Shown: one piece after another, positions 1 through 8,134 of the stretch
How the letters are laid out: each line of letters begins with the position of its first letter
Numbering within the stretch: position 1 is the stretch's first letter
DNA from: an uncultured Acetobacteraceae bacterium
GTDB lineage: Bacteria > Pseudomonadota > Alphaproteobacteria > Acetobacterales > Acetobacteraceae
Length of the DNA: 64,000 nt
Assembly (NCBI GenBank): GCA_903895595.1
Contig: CAITUP010000138.1
Coordinates: forward strand, 1-64,000
Reading direction: 5' to 3'
The notes under the pieces: model-generated
What the model saw: the letters and a program-made list of their open reading frames with translations, nothing else
Databases searched by the model: none
Told to the model about the DNA's origin: nothing
Program-made: the position numbers and the translations under genes

Positions 1-495
1 CGCGCGCAGACCGGTCAAATCGAACCGCTCGCCGGTCAGGTAGGACACCGCGCTGACGCCGATCAACCGGGTCCGCTCGTTCACCATCGCCGCGATCCGC
101 TCCGGCTCGCCGCCATGCGCGACCCGCAGTTCGGGCGCGGGGCGGCGCATCGCGAAGGGGCCGACGACCGAGGGATACTCGTCGCCGTCGATGACGATAT
201 TGTCCCCTTCCCGCCATTCCAGGCTTTCCGCGACGATCGACACGCCCTCGGCCACGTTCGACACAAAGCCGATATCGCCGTGCTCGACGTGCCAGAGGCG
301 CGCGATCCCGGCCCGAGCAGCCTCAATCTGCGCCTCCTGCCCGACGCGGCCTTCCATGCCGTTGCTTTTGTCCTCGGCGTAGCGCAGCAGGGCGGCATCG
401 TGGCGGCGCAGGAACGGGGTCTCGCCGCCGGCGCAGATATGGGCGATGCCCGGCGGCAGGCGGAAATCGGCGGGGTCGAACAGAGGCTGGGTCAC
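1..495 (-). CDS. PLP-dependent aminotransferase class V, N-terminal part (cut by window edge)
   Basis: The reading frame runs from a GTG at 495 to the left edge without a stop, giving the first 165 residues. It looks like the N-terminus of a class V aminotransferase (cysteine desulfurase / isopenicillin epimerase-like fold): an Asn-x-x-Glu-Gly-Val segment near residue 80 where such enzymes bind the cofactor phosphate, followed by a conserved Asp-Glu-Tyr-Pro-Ser stretch near residue 107. The PLP-binding lysine would lie beyond the edge, so activity cannot be judged. It is divergent from the SDR gene at 607, with 111 bases between. The substrate is unknown. GTG is chosen because no ATG near it is in frame with the conserved start of the protein. 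Confidence 0.75.
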   Translation of the reverse strand, partial: MTQPLFDPADFRLPPGIAHICAGGETPFLRRHDAALLRYAEDKSNGMEGRVGQEAQIEAARAGIARLWHVEHGDIGFVSNVAEGVSIVAESLEWREGDNIVIDGDEYPSVVGPFAMRRPAPELRVAHGGEPERIAAMVNERTRLIGVSAVSYLTGERFDLTGLRA

Positions 496-606
496 GACGC
501 GGCTCCGGCAAACAAGGCCGCATTATGCACCGCGGCGCCGCAAAAACCCAATGACGGCGTGCGCGCGAGCGGTCATGCTGGCACCGGCAGCGAAGGACGG
601 AACGAC

Positions 607-1356
607 ATGAACGGCAAAGCGGCACTGGTCACGGGCGCGCAACAAGGGATCGGCGCGGCAATCGCCATCGGCCTCGCCCAGGCCGGGGCGGATGTCGCGA
701 TCAACTACCTGGATGGCGAAACGGAGGCGAAAGCGGTCGCCGCGGCGGTCGAGGCCACGGGGCGCCGCGCCATTCTGGTGCAAGGCAATGTCGCCACCGC
801 CGGCACACCGGCCGCGCTGGTCGCCGCCACCGTCGCGGCGTTCGGGAAGATCGATGTTCTCGTCAACAACGCCGGGGTGTTTCCGCGCGTGGCGATGCTG
901 GACATGACCGACAAGGACTGGGATTTCGTCCATTCCATCAATCTGAAGGCCGGATTCTTCTGTGCTCAGGCGGCCGCGCGGGCGATGATCCAGGCCAGCA
1001 CGCAGGGCGCCATCGTCAACATCGCATCCTCGGCCGTCTACGGCGCCTCCCCGCTCGGGGTTCACTATTCGGCGAGCAAAGGCGGCGTCGTGTCGATGAC
1101 CCGCGCGATGGCGACGGAATTGGCGCCGCACCGCATCCGGGTGAACGCGATCGCGCCGGGCCTGACCGACACCGCGCAACCACGCTACGGCATGACCGAG
1201 GCCGAACTGACCGCGCGTGCCGCGACGATGCCGCTGGGCCGGATCGGCGTGCCCGAGGATATCGGGCATGTCGCGGTGTTCCTGGCGTCCGACAAGGCCG
1301 CCTTCGTCACCGGGCAGACGTTCCATGCCAATGGCGGGATTTTCATGGCGACCTGA
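607..1356 (+). CDS. SDR family oxidoreductase (249 aa)
   Basis: Classical short-chain dehydrogenase/reductase of normal length. The nucleotide-binding TGAQQGIG lies at residues 9-16, the NNAG motif at 87-90, and the catalytic tetrad is complete (Asn112, Ser141, Tyr154, Lys158). It should reduce or oxidise a small alcohol or ketone with NAD(P)H in the cytoplasm. The cofactor is unclear, because no Asp follows the second beta strand and the segment there reads AINYLDGE. A GAAGGAC ribosome site precedes the ATG. A second SDR follows 63 bases downstream on the same strand, then an NHL protein, suggesting one catabolic operon. The true substrate cannot be told from sequence. Confidence 0.93.
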   Translation: MNGKAALVTGAQQGIGAAIAIGLAQAGADVAINYLDGETEAKAVAAAVEATGRRAILVQGNVATAGTPAALVAATVAAFGKIDVLVNNAGVFPRVAMLDMTDKDWDFVHSINLKAGFFCAQAAARAMIQASTQGAIVNIASSAVYGASPLGVHYSASKGGVVSMTRAMATELAPHRIRVNAIAPGLTDTAQPRYGMTEAELTARAATMPLGRIGVPEDIGHVAVFLASDKAAFVTGQTFHANGGIFMAT

Positions 1357-1419
1357 GGCCGGCTTGCACCCTTCCCCGCGGTCCCATAGCGTCCTGACCA
1401 ACGGATAAGGGAGAACGTG

Positions 1420-2181
1420 ATGCGCTTTCAGGATCGTGGCGTGCTGGTCACCGGCGGTGGCAGCGGCATCGGCCAACAGGTTTGCTACGCCGCCGCCGAG
1501 GATGGGGCGCGCGTCGCCGTAGCCGATTTGGACCTGGAACGAGCCGAGGCCACCGCCGCGGAAATCCGCCGCCGCAAGGGCGAGGCGCATGCGTTCCAAA
1601 TCGACGTCGCCGCCCCTTTATCCGTAACCGATTGCGTCTCCGCCGCCGCGACCACGCTCGGGCGTCTCGACGTGTTGGTGAATTCCGCCGGCGTGCGGGA
1701 AATCGTCAGTGTGCTCGATCTGTCGTTCGAGGAATGGAACCGCGTATTGACCATCAACCTGACCGGCACGTTCCTTGTCAGCCAGGCGTTCGCACGGCAC
1801 CTGGTCGCGGCGGAAAAGGCCGGACAAATCGTCAATCTGGCCTCGACCCTTGGCCTGATGGCGGCCCCGAATCGCGCGGCATATACGGCATCGAAACATG
1901 GCGTGGTGGGACTGACGAAACAAATGGCGCTGGAACTGGGTGCCAAGGGCATCCGCGTCAACGCCGTCGCGCCGGGTGTGGTACGGACGCCGCTGACAGA
2001 ACGGTATTTTCAAGACCCGGAATATTCTCAGATGATCCGGGATATCCACGCGGTCGGGCGCTGGGCGGAGCCTCGGGAAATTGCCAACGCCATTCTGTTT
2101 TTGGCCGATGAGGCCAACAGTTTCATCACCGGCACCGTCATGCCGATCGACGGCGGCTGGACCAGCGGCAAACGCATGTAA
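1420..2181 (+). CDS. SDR family oxidoreductase (253 aa), probably NAD-dependent
   Basis: Second classical SDR, 63 bases after the first. TGGGSGIG is at residues 11-18 and the catalytic Ser142, Tyr155 and Lys159 are present. An acidic residue (Asp36) ends the second beta strand, which in this family favours NAD over NADP. The start is the ATG at 1420, preceded by AAGGGAG with 7-base spacing; an in-frame GTG three bases upstream is the less likely start. The C-terminus PIDGGWTSG is typical of the family. It is followed 19 bases later by the NHL-repeat gene. The two SDRs are not close copies of each other, so they probably act on different intermediates. Confidence 0.94.
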   Translation: MRFQDRGVLVTGGGSGIGQQVCYAAAEDGARVAVADLDLERAEATAAEIRRRKGEAHAFQIDVAAPLSVTDCVSAAATTLGRLDVLVNSAGVREIVSVLDLSFEEWNRVLTINLTGTFLVSQAFARHLVAAEKAGQIVNLASTLGLMAAPNRAAYTASKHGVVGLTKQMALELGAKGIRVNAVAPGVVRTPLTERYFQDPEYSQMIRDIHAVGRWAEPREIANAILFLADEANSFITGTVMPIDGGWTSGKRM

Positions 2182-2200
2182 CCGACAGGGAAACGCAACC

Positions 2201-3070
2201 ATGAGCGAAATCAACGCCGATCGCTACGAAGTCATCCAGGATTTCTTCAAGCTGCCGAACAACGAACGTTTCGGGCTGATCAGCCGCGTCGCCGCCGATG
2301 CGAACGACCGGATCTACGTGTTCCAGCGGAGGGATCCTCCGGTCGTGGTGTTCGAGCGCGACGGGACGTATGTCGGCGCCTGGGGCGCGGGCGAAATTCG
2401 CGACCCGCACGGGCTGAAGATCGTGGGCGATACGGTTTACACGACGGATCGTTCGGATTCCGTGTGCAAGTCGTTCACTTTGGATGGAAAGGTGAAGCTG
2501 ACGTTGGGCACGGCGGGTGTGCACTCCGACACCGGCTGCACGGGCTCGCCCTGGTTGGCGGAGCGGGCAGCCGGGCCGTTCAATCATCCGACGGAAATGA
2601 TGAAGCATGCCAACGGCGATATTTATGTCACCGATGGGTACCGGAATGCGCGGGTGCATCGTTTCACGGCCGATGGGGTGTTAGTGAAATCGTGGGGTTC
2701 GCCGGGCAACGGGCCGGGGCAATTCCATCTGCCACACAGCATCGCGTTCGACGACGACGGGAAGCTGTATGTGTCGGATCGTTCCAACCGGCGCATCCAG
2801 ATTTTCACGCCGGATGGGGATTTTCTGGGGACGTGGACGGGAATGGGCGGGCCGAACGACATTTCTCGGGCCAAGGACGGGACGTATGCGATCGCGGAGC
2901 AGGAGGCGGATGGGAATCCGGCTTATGTAACGGTGCGGGATGCGCAGGGAAATGTGTTGGCTCGGAAAGCCAGCCGGCATGTGCACGGAATCGGGGTGGA
3001 TTCGCACGGGGATATTTATGCCGGTCTGACGGTGAACCGGGGGGTGGATAAGTTCGTGCGGCGGGGGTGA
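2201..3070 (+). CDS. NHL-repeat beta-propeller protein (289 aa)
   Basis: The whole protein is a series of beta-propeller blades: recurrent 'hydrophobic-Asp-x-x-Gly-x-hydrophobic-Tyr-Val' strands such as NGDIYVTDGYRNARVHRF (about residues 139-156) and GKLYVSDRSNRRIQIF (about 187-202). This resembles the NHL / peptidyl-alpha-hydroxyglycine lyase-like family. No signal peptide is seen, so it is probably cytoplasmic. Relatives are often annotated as lyases or lactonase-like hydrolases, but I see no residue set that proves catalysis. It starts 19 bases after the SDR stop and closes this plus-strand operon. A role in the same catabolic route is inferred from position only. Confidence 0.85.
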   Translation: MSEINADRYEVIQDFFKLPNNERFGLISRVAADANDRIYVFQRRDPPVVVFERDGTYVGAWGAGEIRDPHGLKIVGDTVYTTDRSDSVCKSFTLDGKVKLTLGTAGVHSDTGCTGSPWLAERAAGPFNHPTEMMKHANGDIYVTDGYRNARVHRFTADGVLVKSWGSPGNGPGQFHLPHSIAFDDDGKLYVSDRSNRRIQIFTPDGDFLGTWTGMGGPNDISRAKDGTYAIAEQEADGNPAYVTVRDAQGNVLARKASRHVHGIGVDSHGDIYAGLTVNRGVDKFVRRG

Positions 3071-3130
3071 TCCATTCGCTGGCCCCCGATGACTGACGCC
3101 AAACCGGGTGAGAGACCGCCTTTCTTCCCG

Positions 3131-3202
3131 CAAAGACCACCGAGAACGCTCAGAGAACGCACCAAGACTGTGTGCAGGCTTTGTGTTTCTCGGTGGTCTT
3201 TG
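3131..3202. repeat. 16-bp inverted repeat between convergent genes
   Basis: A perfect 16-bp inverted repeat, CAAAGACCACCGAGAA at 3131-3146 and its complement at 3187-3202, with a 40-base spacer. It lies in the 213-bp gap between the convergent NHL and lipocalin-like genes, where a bidirectional transcription stop could be used. There is no T-run right after either arm, so a classical intrinsic terminator is not proven. The arms look like dispersed intergenic repeats of alphaproteobacteria, which is memory rather than a search result. Confidence 0.7.
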
Positions 3203-3283
3203 TGTTAAAAGAGCGGAATATCTACCATCCGGACTTCGCTTGGAGATGCTCACGCCGGGGATCGGCACGCATCGCCTTAGCCG

Positions 3284-3691
3284 CTAAGCCGCCGTCGCGC
3301 TCACCCGCTCCCACATCAATTCCCGCTGCACATCCACGCCCGAAACCGCCAACGGCGGCGGCGTCAGCGTCATCCGGTCAGCGCCATCGAAGCGCACGCC
3401 CCGCACCTGATCCCCGCCGAGCGCGATACGCGCGATCGAGGAGCCATCGACGCGGGTCGTCAGCGTTTGCCCGTCAAAGGTGTAGGTGCCGGAATAGGAG
3501 ACATATTCCCGGGCAGTGCCCTCCGGCACCGCCGCACGCCCATCGTTCAGTACCGCCATCATGCGCCCGTTCGGTTTGAACGTGACCAGCCCCATGCCCT
3601 CCGGCCCGTACGGCCGGGGTACCGGCTTGCCCTCGGGGTCGCGCGCCGAAGAACCTACGAGCTTCCAAATACCGACGATACGAACATCCAT
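3284..3691 (-). CDS. Lipocalin-like domain protein (135 aa)
   Basis: Small beta-rich protein. The opening (IVGIWKLVGSSARDPEGKPV) and the later 'GxxxFxxxGRMMAVL' and 'YSGTYTFDGQTLTTRVDGSS' strands match the lipocalin-like domain family found in many soil bacteria. No signal peptide is seen. It starts 3 bases after the stop of the upstream SDR gene on the same strand, so the two are almost certainly co-transcribed. Such domains are thought to bind small hydrophobic ligands or act as isomerase-like helpers, but no catalytic residue is recognisable. Function is inferred only from its neighbour. Confidence 0.82.
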   Translation of the reverse strand: MDVRIVGIWKLVGSSARDPEGKPVPRPYGPEGMGLVTFKPNGRMMAVLNDGRAAVPEGTAREYVSYSGTYTFDGQTLTTRVDGSSIARIALGGDQVRGVRFDGADRMTLTPPPLAVSGVDVQRELMWERVSATAA

Positions 3692-3694
3692 AAC

Positions 3695-4483
3695 TCAAAC
3701 CCCTTCCGAAGGTGCGACGGTCCCGATCGTGACTCCGCCGTCGATGACCAAAGAATGGCCAGTGGTAAAACTCGCCGCGGGCGACGCCAGATAGACCGCC
3801 GCCCCCGCGATCTCGTCCGGCTCCCCGATGCGTTGCAGCGGGGCGGAGCTCGTGGTGCGCTTGTAACGTTCCGGATCTTCCCACAAAGCGCGAGCGAAGT
3901 CGGTGCGGACCAGCCCCGGCACGATGGCATTGGCGCGCACGTTCGACGGGCCCCACTCCACCGCGATGTTGCGGATCAGCGCCATGTCGGCGGCTTTGGA
4001 GATGCCGTACATCCCGATTTTCGGCTGCCCGACGATGCCTGCGATGGACGAGATGACAATGAACGATCCGCCGCCGCGCGCCGCCATATGCGGGCAGGTC
4101 ATGTTCGCAAGCCAGAAATTGCTGCGGACGTTGGTGCCCATGATGCGGTCGAAGACCTCATCGGACGCACCCGCGGCCGGCCCGAAATACGGATTGATCC
4201 CGGCGTTCGCGACCACGATGTCGATGCCGCCGCATTGCGCCACGGTCTTGTCCACCAGTGCCTGCAATTCTTCCTTCCGCCCGACATGGCAGGGAATCAC
4301 GACCGCCTTGCCGCCTTCCGCCCGGATATCCGCGGCGACGGTCTCGCACACATCCGCCTTGCGGCTCGAAACCACCACGGTCGCCCCGTGCTCGGCCATC
4401 CGGCGCGCGATGGCGAGACCGATCCCCTTGGTGGAGCCGGTGACGATGGCGACCTTTCCGGTCAAATCGAACAAAGTTGGCAT
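3695..4483 (-). CDS. SDR family oxidoreductase (262 aa)
   Basis: Classical SDR with TGSTKGIG at residues 15-22, NAG at about 93-95 and catalytic Ser146, Tyr159 and Lys163. The ATG at 4483 is chosen because the protein then begins MPTLFDLTGKVAIVTG, the usual spacing to the cofactor loop; upstream in-frame codons to 4528 have no family resemblance. Ser-Ser-Arg-Lys after the second strand (about residues 39-42) would fit NADP. It is the first gene of a two-gene minus-strand unit with the lipocalin-like gene and is divergent from the MFS carrier at 4622. This arrangement suggests linked uptake and oxidation of one substrate. Confidence 0.93.
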   Translation of the reverse strand: MPTLFDLTGKVAIVTGSTKGIGLAIARRMAEHGATVVVSSRKADVCETVAADIRAEGGKAVVIPCHVGRKEELQALVDKTVAQCGGIDIVVANAGINPYFGPAAGASDEVFDRIMGTNVRSNFWLANMTCPHMAARGGGSFIVISSIAGIVGQPKIGMYGISKAADMALIRNIAVEWGPSNVRANAIVPGLVRTDFARALWEDPERYKRTTSSAPLQRIGEPDEIAGAAVYLASPAASFTTGHSLVIDGGVTIGTVAPSEGV

Positions 4484-4575
4484 GGCATGGGTTTCCTCGG
4501 TTTCGCTGCCGCGAGTATGCTGTCGCACGGGGTAAGGTCAATCGTCGCAGGTTTCGCTTGGCGCGGGTGGCCGAA

Positions 4576-4597
4576 CAGTGACAGTGTAACTTCACTG
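4576..4597. promoter_or_regulatory. Possible operator between divergent SDR and MFS genes
   Basis: CAGTGA at 4576-4581 and its complement TCACTG at 4592-4597 form a small inverted repeat with a 10-base spacer, 25 bases before the MFS start codon. It could bind a dimeric regulator controlling the divergent pair, but the arms are short and no regulator gene is adjacent. Confidence 0.25.
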
Positions 4598-4621
4598 GAA
4601 CCAAGAAACAGGGGAGCCTTC

Positions 4622-5980
4622 ATGCCGAGTAATACGACACCGGGTTTGCTGCACCGCGACAGAACGATTGCCGGACCGGGATTCAGCCGCTGGATGGTGC
4701 CTCCGGCCGCGCTGTGCGTGCATCTGTGCATCGGGCAGGCCTACGCCTTCAGCGTCTTCAACCTGCCAATGACCAAGTTGATCGGCATTACGAAGTCCGC
4801 GCCGGACGACTGGAAGCTGACCGACCTCGGCTGGATTTTCAGTATCGCGATCGTGTTTCTCGGCCTCTCCGCCGCCGTCATGGGGCGCTGGGTGGAGGAA
4901 GGCGGGCCGCGGCGCGCGATGTTTACGTCCGCGCTGCTGTGGTCGGGCGGATTCATGCTCTCGGCCGTTGGGGTCAGCATCCACAATATCTGGCTGATCT
5001 ATATTGGCTACGGCGTGTTCGGCGGCTGCGGGTTGGGGATCGGCTACATCTCCCCGGTTTCGACACTGATCAAATGGTTCCCTGACCGGCCCGGCATGGC
5101 GACGGGCATGGCGATCATGGGCTTCGGCGGCGGCGCGTTCGTCGCTTCGCCGCTCTCGGTCTGGCTGATGGGCCAATTCGCCACGGCTACCAGTGTCGGC
5201 GTGATGGAAACCTTCGTCTGCATGGGGCTGATCTATATCTGCTTCATGATGGTCGGCGCCACGATCGTGCGTTTGCCCCCGCCCGGTTGGGTGCCGGAGG
5301 GCTACGTCGCCCCGACCAAGTCCGAGGGACTGATCACCCGCAACAACGTCTACGTGTATGAGGCACTGAAAACCCCGCAGTTCTGGCTGATCTGGATTAT
5401 CCTGTGCATGAACGTGTCCGCCGGCATCGGCGTGTTGGGTCAGGCTTCCGCGATGAGCCAGGAGATGTTCCCCGGCAAGGTCACCGCCGTGTCCGCCGCC
5501 GGATTCGTGGGCTTGCTGAGTCTGTTCAACATGGGTGGGCGGTTCTTCTGGGCCTCGATCTCCGACTATATCGGCCGCAAGGCGACGTATCTGTGCTTCT
5601 TCGTGCTGGGGATCGTCCTTTACGCCGCCGTGCCGACCACCGGATCGATCGGCAGCGTGACCCTCTTCGTAGCCTGCTTCTGCGTCATCATGAGCATGTA
5701 TGGCGGCGGTTTCGCGACCGTGCCGGCCTACCTGAGGGACATGTTCGGCACCCGCTACGTCGGCGCCATCCACGGCATGCTGCTGACCGCATGGTCCACG
5801 GCGGGCGTGCTGGGGCCGGTTTTGGTGAACTATGGGCGGCAATATTACATCGACCATGGATCGGCGAACCGCGATGCCTATAACATGGTGATGTATGCGA
5901 TGTGCGGCCTGCTGGTCGTCGGTCTGATCGCCAATCTGTTGGTCAAAGCCGTCGATAAACGCCACCACATGGCCGAGTAA
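4622..5980 (+). CDS. MFS transporter, oxalate/formate antiporter (OFA) type (452 aa)
   Basis: Twelve-helix major facilitator carrier of the inner membrane. The length, the helix-rich pattern, the loop ISDYIGRKATYL (about residues 316-327) between halves' helices 8 and 9, and the segment GCGLGIGYISPVSTLIKWFPDRPG (seen in pieces from about residue 137) are typical of OFA-family carriers, which move small carboxylates. The ATG at 4622 has an AGGGGAG ribosome site. Thirteen bases downstream lies a 38-codon gene for a small membrane protein, then an enolase-superfamily enzyme. Together these suggest uptake and processing of a hydroxy- or dicarboxylic acid. The exact substrate is not readable. Confidence 0.9.
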   Translation: MPSNTTPGLLHRDRTIAGPGFSRWMVPPAALCVHLCIGQAYAFSVFNLPMTKLIGITKSAPDDWKLTDLGWIFSIAIVFLGLSAAVMGRWVEEGGPRRAMFTSALLWSGGFMLSAVGVSIHNIWLIYIGYGVFGGCGLGIGYISPVSTLIKWFPDRPGMATGMAIMGFGGGAFVASPLSVWLMGQFATATSVGVMETFVCMGLIYICFMMVGATIVRLPPPGWVPEGYVAPTKSEGLITRNNVYVYEALKTPQFWLIWIILCMNVSAGIGVLGQASAMSQEMFPGKVTAVSAAGFVGLLSLFNMGGRFFWASISDYIGRKATYLCFFVLGIVLYAAVPTTGSIGSVTLFVACFCVIMSMYGGGFATVPAYLRDMFGTRYVGAIHGMLLTAWSTAGVLGPVLVNYGRQYYIDHGSANRDAYNMVMYAMCGLLVVGLIANLLVKAVDKRHHMAE

Positions 5981-5993
5981 GGGGGAAACGATC

Positions 5994-6110
5994 ATGGACC
6001 GCAAAGGCACCACTACGCTGCATCTGGCCCTGGCCTGGGGTTTTGTCGGCATTCCCCTCGCCTGGGGGGTCTACAAAACGCTGCTCAATGCGATGAAACT
6101 CTTCGGGTAA
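5994..6110 (+). CDS. MFS transporter small subunit (38 aa)
   Basis: A 38-codon gene that starts 13 bases after the MFS stop with a GGGGGAAACG ribosome site and ends 4 bases before the next gene. It encodes one membrane segment (about residues 8-27, ALAWGFVGIPLAWGVYKTLL) with a charged N-terminus. Small single-helix proteins of this pattern accompany OFA-type MFS genes in many proteobacteria and are annotated as MFS transporter small subunits. I recognise the pattern from memory, not from a search. It is tightly packed in the operon and has a good ribosome site, so it is very likely translated. Confidence 0.78.
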   Translation: MDRKGTTTLHLALAWGFVGIPLAWGVYKTLLNAMKLFG

Positions 6111-6114
6111 CGCC

Positions 6115-7254
6115 ATGAAGGTCACCGCGCTGCGGGCGCATCCCGTTTCGGTGAAACTGCCCGCGACGTTTTGGGTGGGCAATGCGTCGTTCGACACCGC
6201 CTCCATCGTCGTGGTGGAGGTGAAAACCGACGAAGGTCTGACCGGATTGGCCACCCTGCATGGGCGATCCATGAAGACCGTCGTCGCCATGGTGCACGAG
6301 CTCCAAGCGCTGGTGGTCGGCATGGACCCAATGGCGCATGAGGCCATCTGGGCCAAGGTGTTCGCCATCACCACGGCGCACCCCGACCCCACCAAGGGAC
6401 CACGCAGCCCCTTGTTCCACGCCGATAACCGAGCGGCGCTGATGACCGCGCTCGCCGGCATCGACATCGGGGTATGGGACATCAAGGGCAAAGCGCTCGG
6501 CCTGCCCATCTGGCGCCTGCTGGGGGCGGAGCGGCACGTGCTGCCGGCCTATGTCACCGGCGGCTACTACCGCTCCGACCGGCCCAACGGCGGCATGCGC
6601 GACGAAATCCTGTCCTACATGGAGCAGGGTTATACGGCGGTAAAGATCAAGGTCGGCGCCTCCACTTTGGAAAACGACATCGAGCGCATCGCCGAGGTCC
6701 GCGACACGCTCGGCCCCGACGGGGCGATGATGCTGGACGGCAACGGCGGCTATTCTCTGGCGGAAGCCGAACGCGCCATCGACGCCTTCGCCGAATACAA
6801 GCCGGCATGGTTCGAGGAACCGCTGCACTGGTACGACTCCTACCGAGCACTGGGGAAGCTGGCGGTGCGGACGCATATCCCGATCGCGAGCGGCGAGTCG
6901 GAAATGCACGCCTGGGCCTGCCGCGATCTGGTGGATCTGGGCGGCGTGCGGGTCATGCAGTTCGACGCGACACGCTCCGCCGGTGTGACGGAATGGCTGC
7001 GGGTCGCGGCCTATTGCCACCTACAAGGCGTCGCGATGAGCACGCATCACGAGCCGCACATCCAAGGCCACCTCGCCGCCGCCGCGCCGAACGGGCTGAA
7101 CGTGGAAACGTTCCCGGACGCCGAACGCGACCCGATCTTCGCGGGGTTGTACGAAGATCGGGCGCAGTTGGAGAAAGGACAACTGATCCTGAACGACAAG
7201 CCGGGGTTCGGGTTCTCGATCGATTGGGATTTTGTCGCGAAGCACGCGGCTTGA
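6115..7254 (+). CDS. Mandelate racemase / muconate lactonizing enzyme family protein (379 aa)
   Basis: Full-length enolase-superfamily enzyme. The catalytic K-x-K pair is Lys177/Lys179 (AVKIKVG), the metal ligands are Asp208 (MLDGNGG), Glu234 (WFEEPL) and Glu261 (SGESE), and His311/His312 may be the base on the opposite face. These enzymes abstract a proton next to a carboxylate, typically to dehydrate or racemise a sugar acid or hydroxy acid. It begins 4 bases after the small subunit gene, so it shares an operon with the OFA carrier. A substrate prediction beyond 'carboxylic acid' is not supported. Confidence 0.93.
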   Translation: MKVTALRAHPVSVKLPATFWVGNASFDTASIVVVEVKTDEGLTGLATLHGRSMKTVVAMVHELQALVVGMDPMAHEAIWAKVFAITTAHPDPTKGPRSPLFHADNRAALMTALAGIDIGVWDIKGKALGLPIWRLLGAERHVLPAYVTGGYYRSDRPNGGMRDEILSYMEQGYTAVKIKVGASTLENDIERIAEVRDTLGPDGAMMLDGNGGYSLAEAERAIDAFAEYKPAWFEEPLHWYDSYRALGKLAVRTHIPIASGESEMHAWACRDLVDLGGVRVMQFDATRSAGVTEWLRVAAYCHLQGVAMSTHHEPHIQGHLAAAAPNGLNVETFPDAERDPIFAGLYEDRAQLEKGQLILNDKPGFGFSIDWDFVAKHAA

Positions 7255-7315
7255 GGGGCGTTCTCATTGGGTGGTTCGCTTCCGGGGGAGGACCACAGCC
7301 GCCTCCGTCAGCCGG

Positions 7316-7672
7316 CTACAGCTCCCCCAGCCCAGCCAACTCCCGCGTGACCGCATCGAGGAGGCTCGGCAAGCTCAAGGTCAACGTGCGCCAGACGCGA
7401 TGCGCCGTTACGTCTTCATAATCGTGACGGTAAATATTCCCGGCCCCCGCCATCGCCCGCCAATCGATGGTCGGGTTCCGTGCCTTCAATGCGTCCGGCA
7501 AGCGACGCGACGCTTCGGAGACGATCTCCAAACACCGGACCACCGCGTAGAGCCTCAAATTGTCGTCTTTAAACGCGTCGTAACCCATGTGCGCGACGAA
7601 ACCCTGCGCCATCGCGACGTGGTGCTGAATGTCGATCAACCAGCGACGCGTCGCTTCCCGGTCAGAATGCAT
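7316..7672 (-). CDS. hepT: HepT-like toxin of a HepT/MntA toxin-antitoxin pair (118 aa)
   Basis: All-helical small protein of the HEPN (DUF86) family. The segment near residues 76-85 (AGAGNIYRHD-Tyr) matches the subfamily in which Arg82, His83 and Tyr85 replace the spaced R-x4-H-x-Y motif. HepT proteins are HEPN toxins usually described as RNases and are silenced by partner MntA, which AMPylates a tyrosine near this motif. The gene overlaps the 3' end of mntA by 11 bases, the standard order for type VII systems. The compressed Arg-His spacing may alter RNase activity. A second, better conserved pair lies at 25142-25820. Confidence 0.85.
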   Translation of the reverse strand: MHSDREATRRWLIDIQHHVAMAQGFVAHMGYDAFKDDNLRLYAVVRCLEIVSEASRRLPDALKARNPTIDWRAMAGAGNIYRHDYEDVTAHRVWRTLTLSLPSLLDAVTRELAGLGEL

Positions 7673-7958
7673 AGATTGCGTCGGCGGTCGCAGCCGGGCG
7701 GATGTAAGCCTTCAGCCCATCGCGATCCACGACATCGACAGGACCATCGAACAGGTTGGCGATGAACTCTTTGATCCCGACATATTCGTAGATCCCGACT
7801 GGCGCATCCGGGTCGATCTCGATCATGATGTCGGTGTCGCTGTCGGGCCGAGCATCGCCGCGGGCGCGTGATCCGAACAGGGCGGCGTGGGTGACACCGC
7901 GCTTCCGCAGCACGTCCTCATGTTCCCGCAAGCGGGCTATGATGTCCTGCTTATCCAT
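7662..7958 (-). CDS. mntA: MntA-like nucleotidyltransferase antitoxin (98 aa)
   Basis: Minimal nucleotidyltransferase with a canonical G-S-x10-D-x-D motif: Gly29-Ser30, then Asp41 and Asp43 (FGSRARGDARPDSDTD). MntA antitoxins of this type transfer AMP to the HepT toxin encoded directly downstream. The ATG at 7958 gives the normal length; there is little Shine-Dalgarno signal, and an in-frame ATG four codons upstream is possible. The pair sits between an enolase-superfamily gene and an MFS gene, a typical genomic island-type insertion point. Confidence 0.88.
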   Translation of the reverse strand: MDKQDIIARLREHEDVLRKRGVTHAALFGSRARGDARPDSDTDIMIEIDPDAPVGIYEYVGIKEFIANLFDGPVDVVDRDGLKAYIRPAATADAIYAF

Positions 7959-8134
7959 TGCGTGGAACATAGCACAAAAACGGGGTGAGTGTAACATAGA
8001 TCGCCTGGACGGCCAAAGTGCGATGGCGGCAGCCGGAAGCCCCAAGGCCATCGAAGGCGATGAATTGCCCGAGGGATGGTTGGAGGCTACTGCTACCCCT
8101 TGAACCGACACCGTTGCACAGCGAGGAAGCGGCC

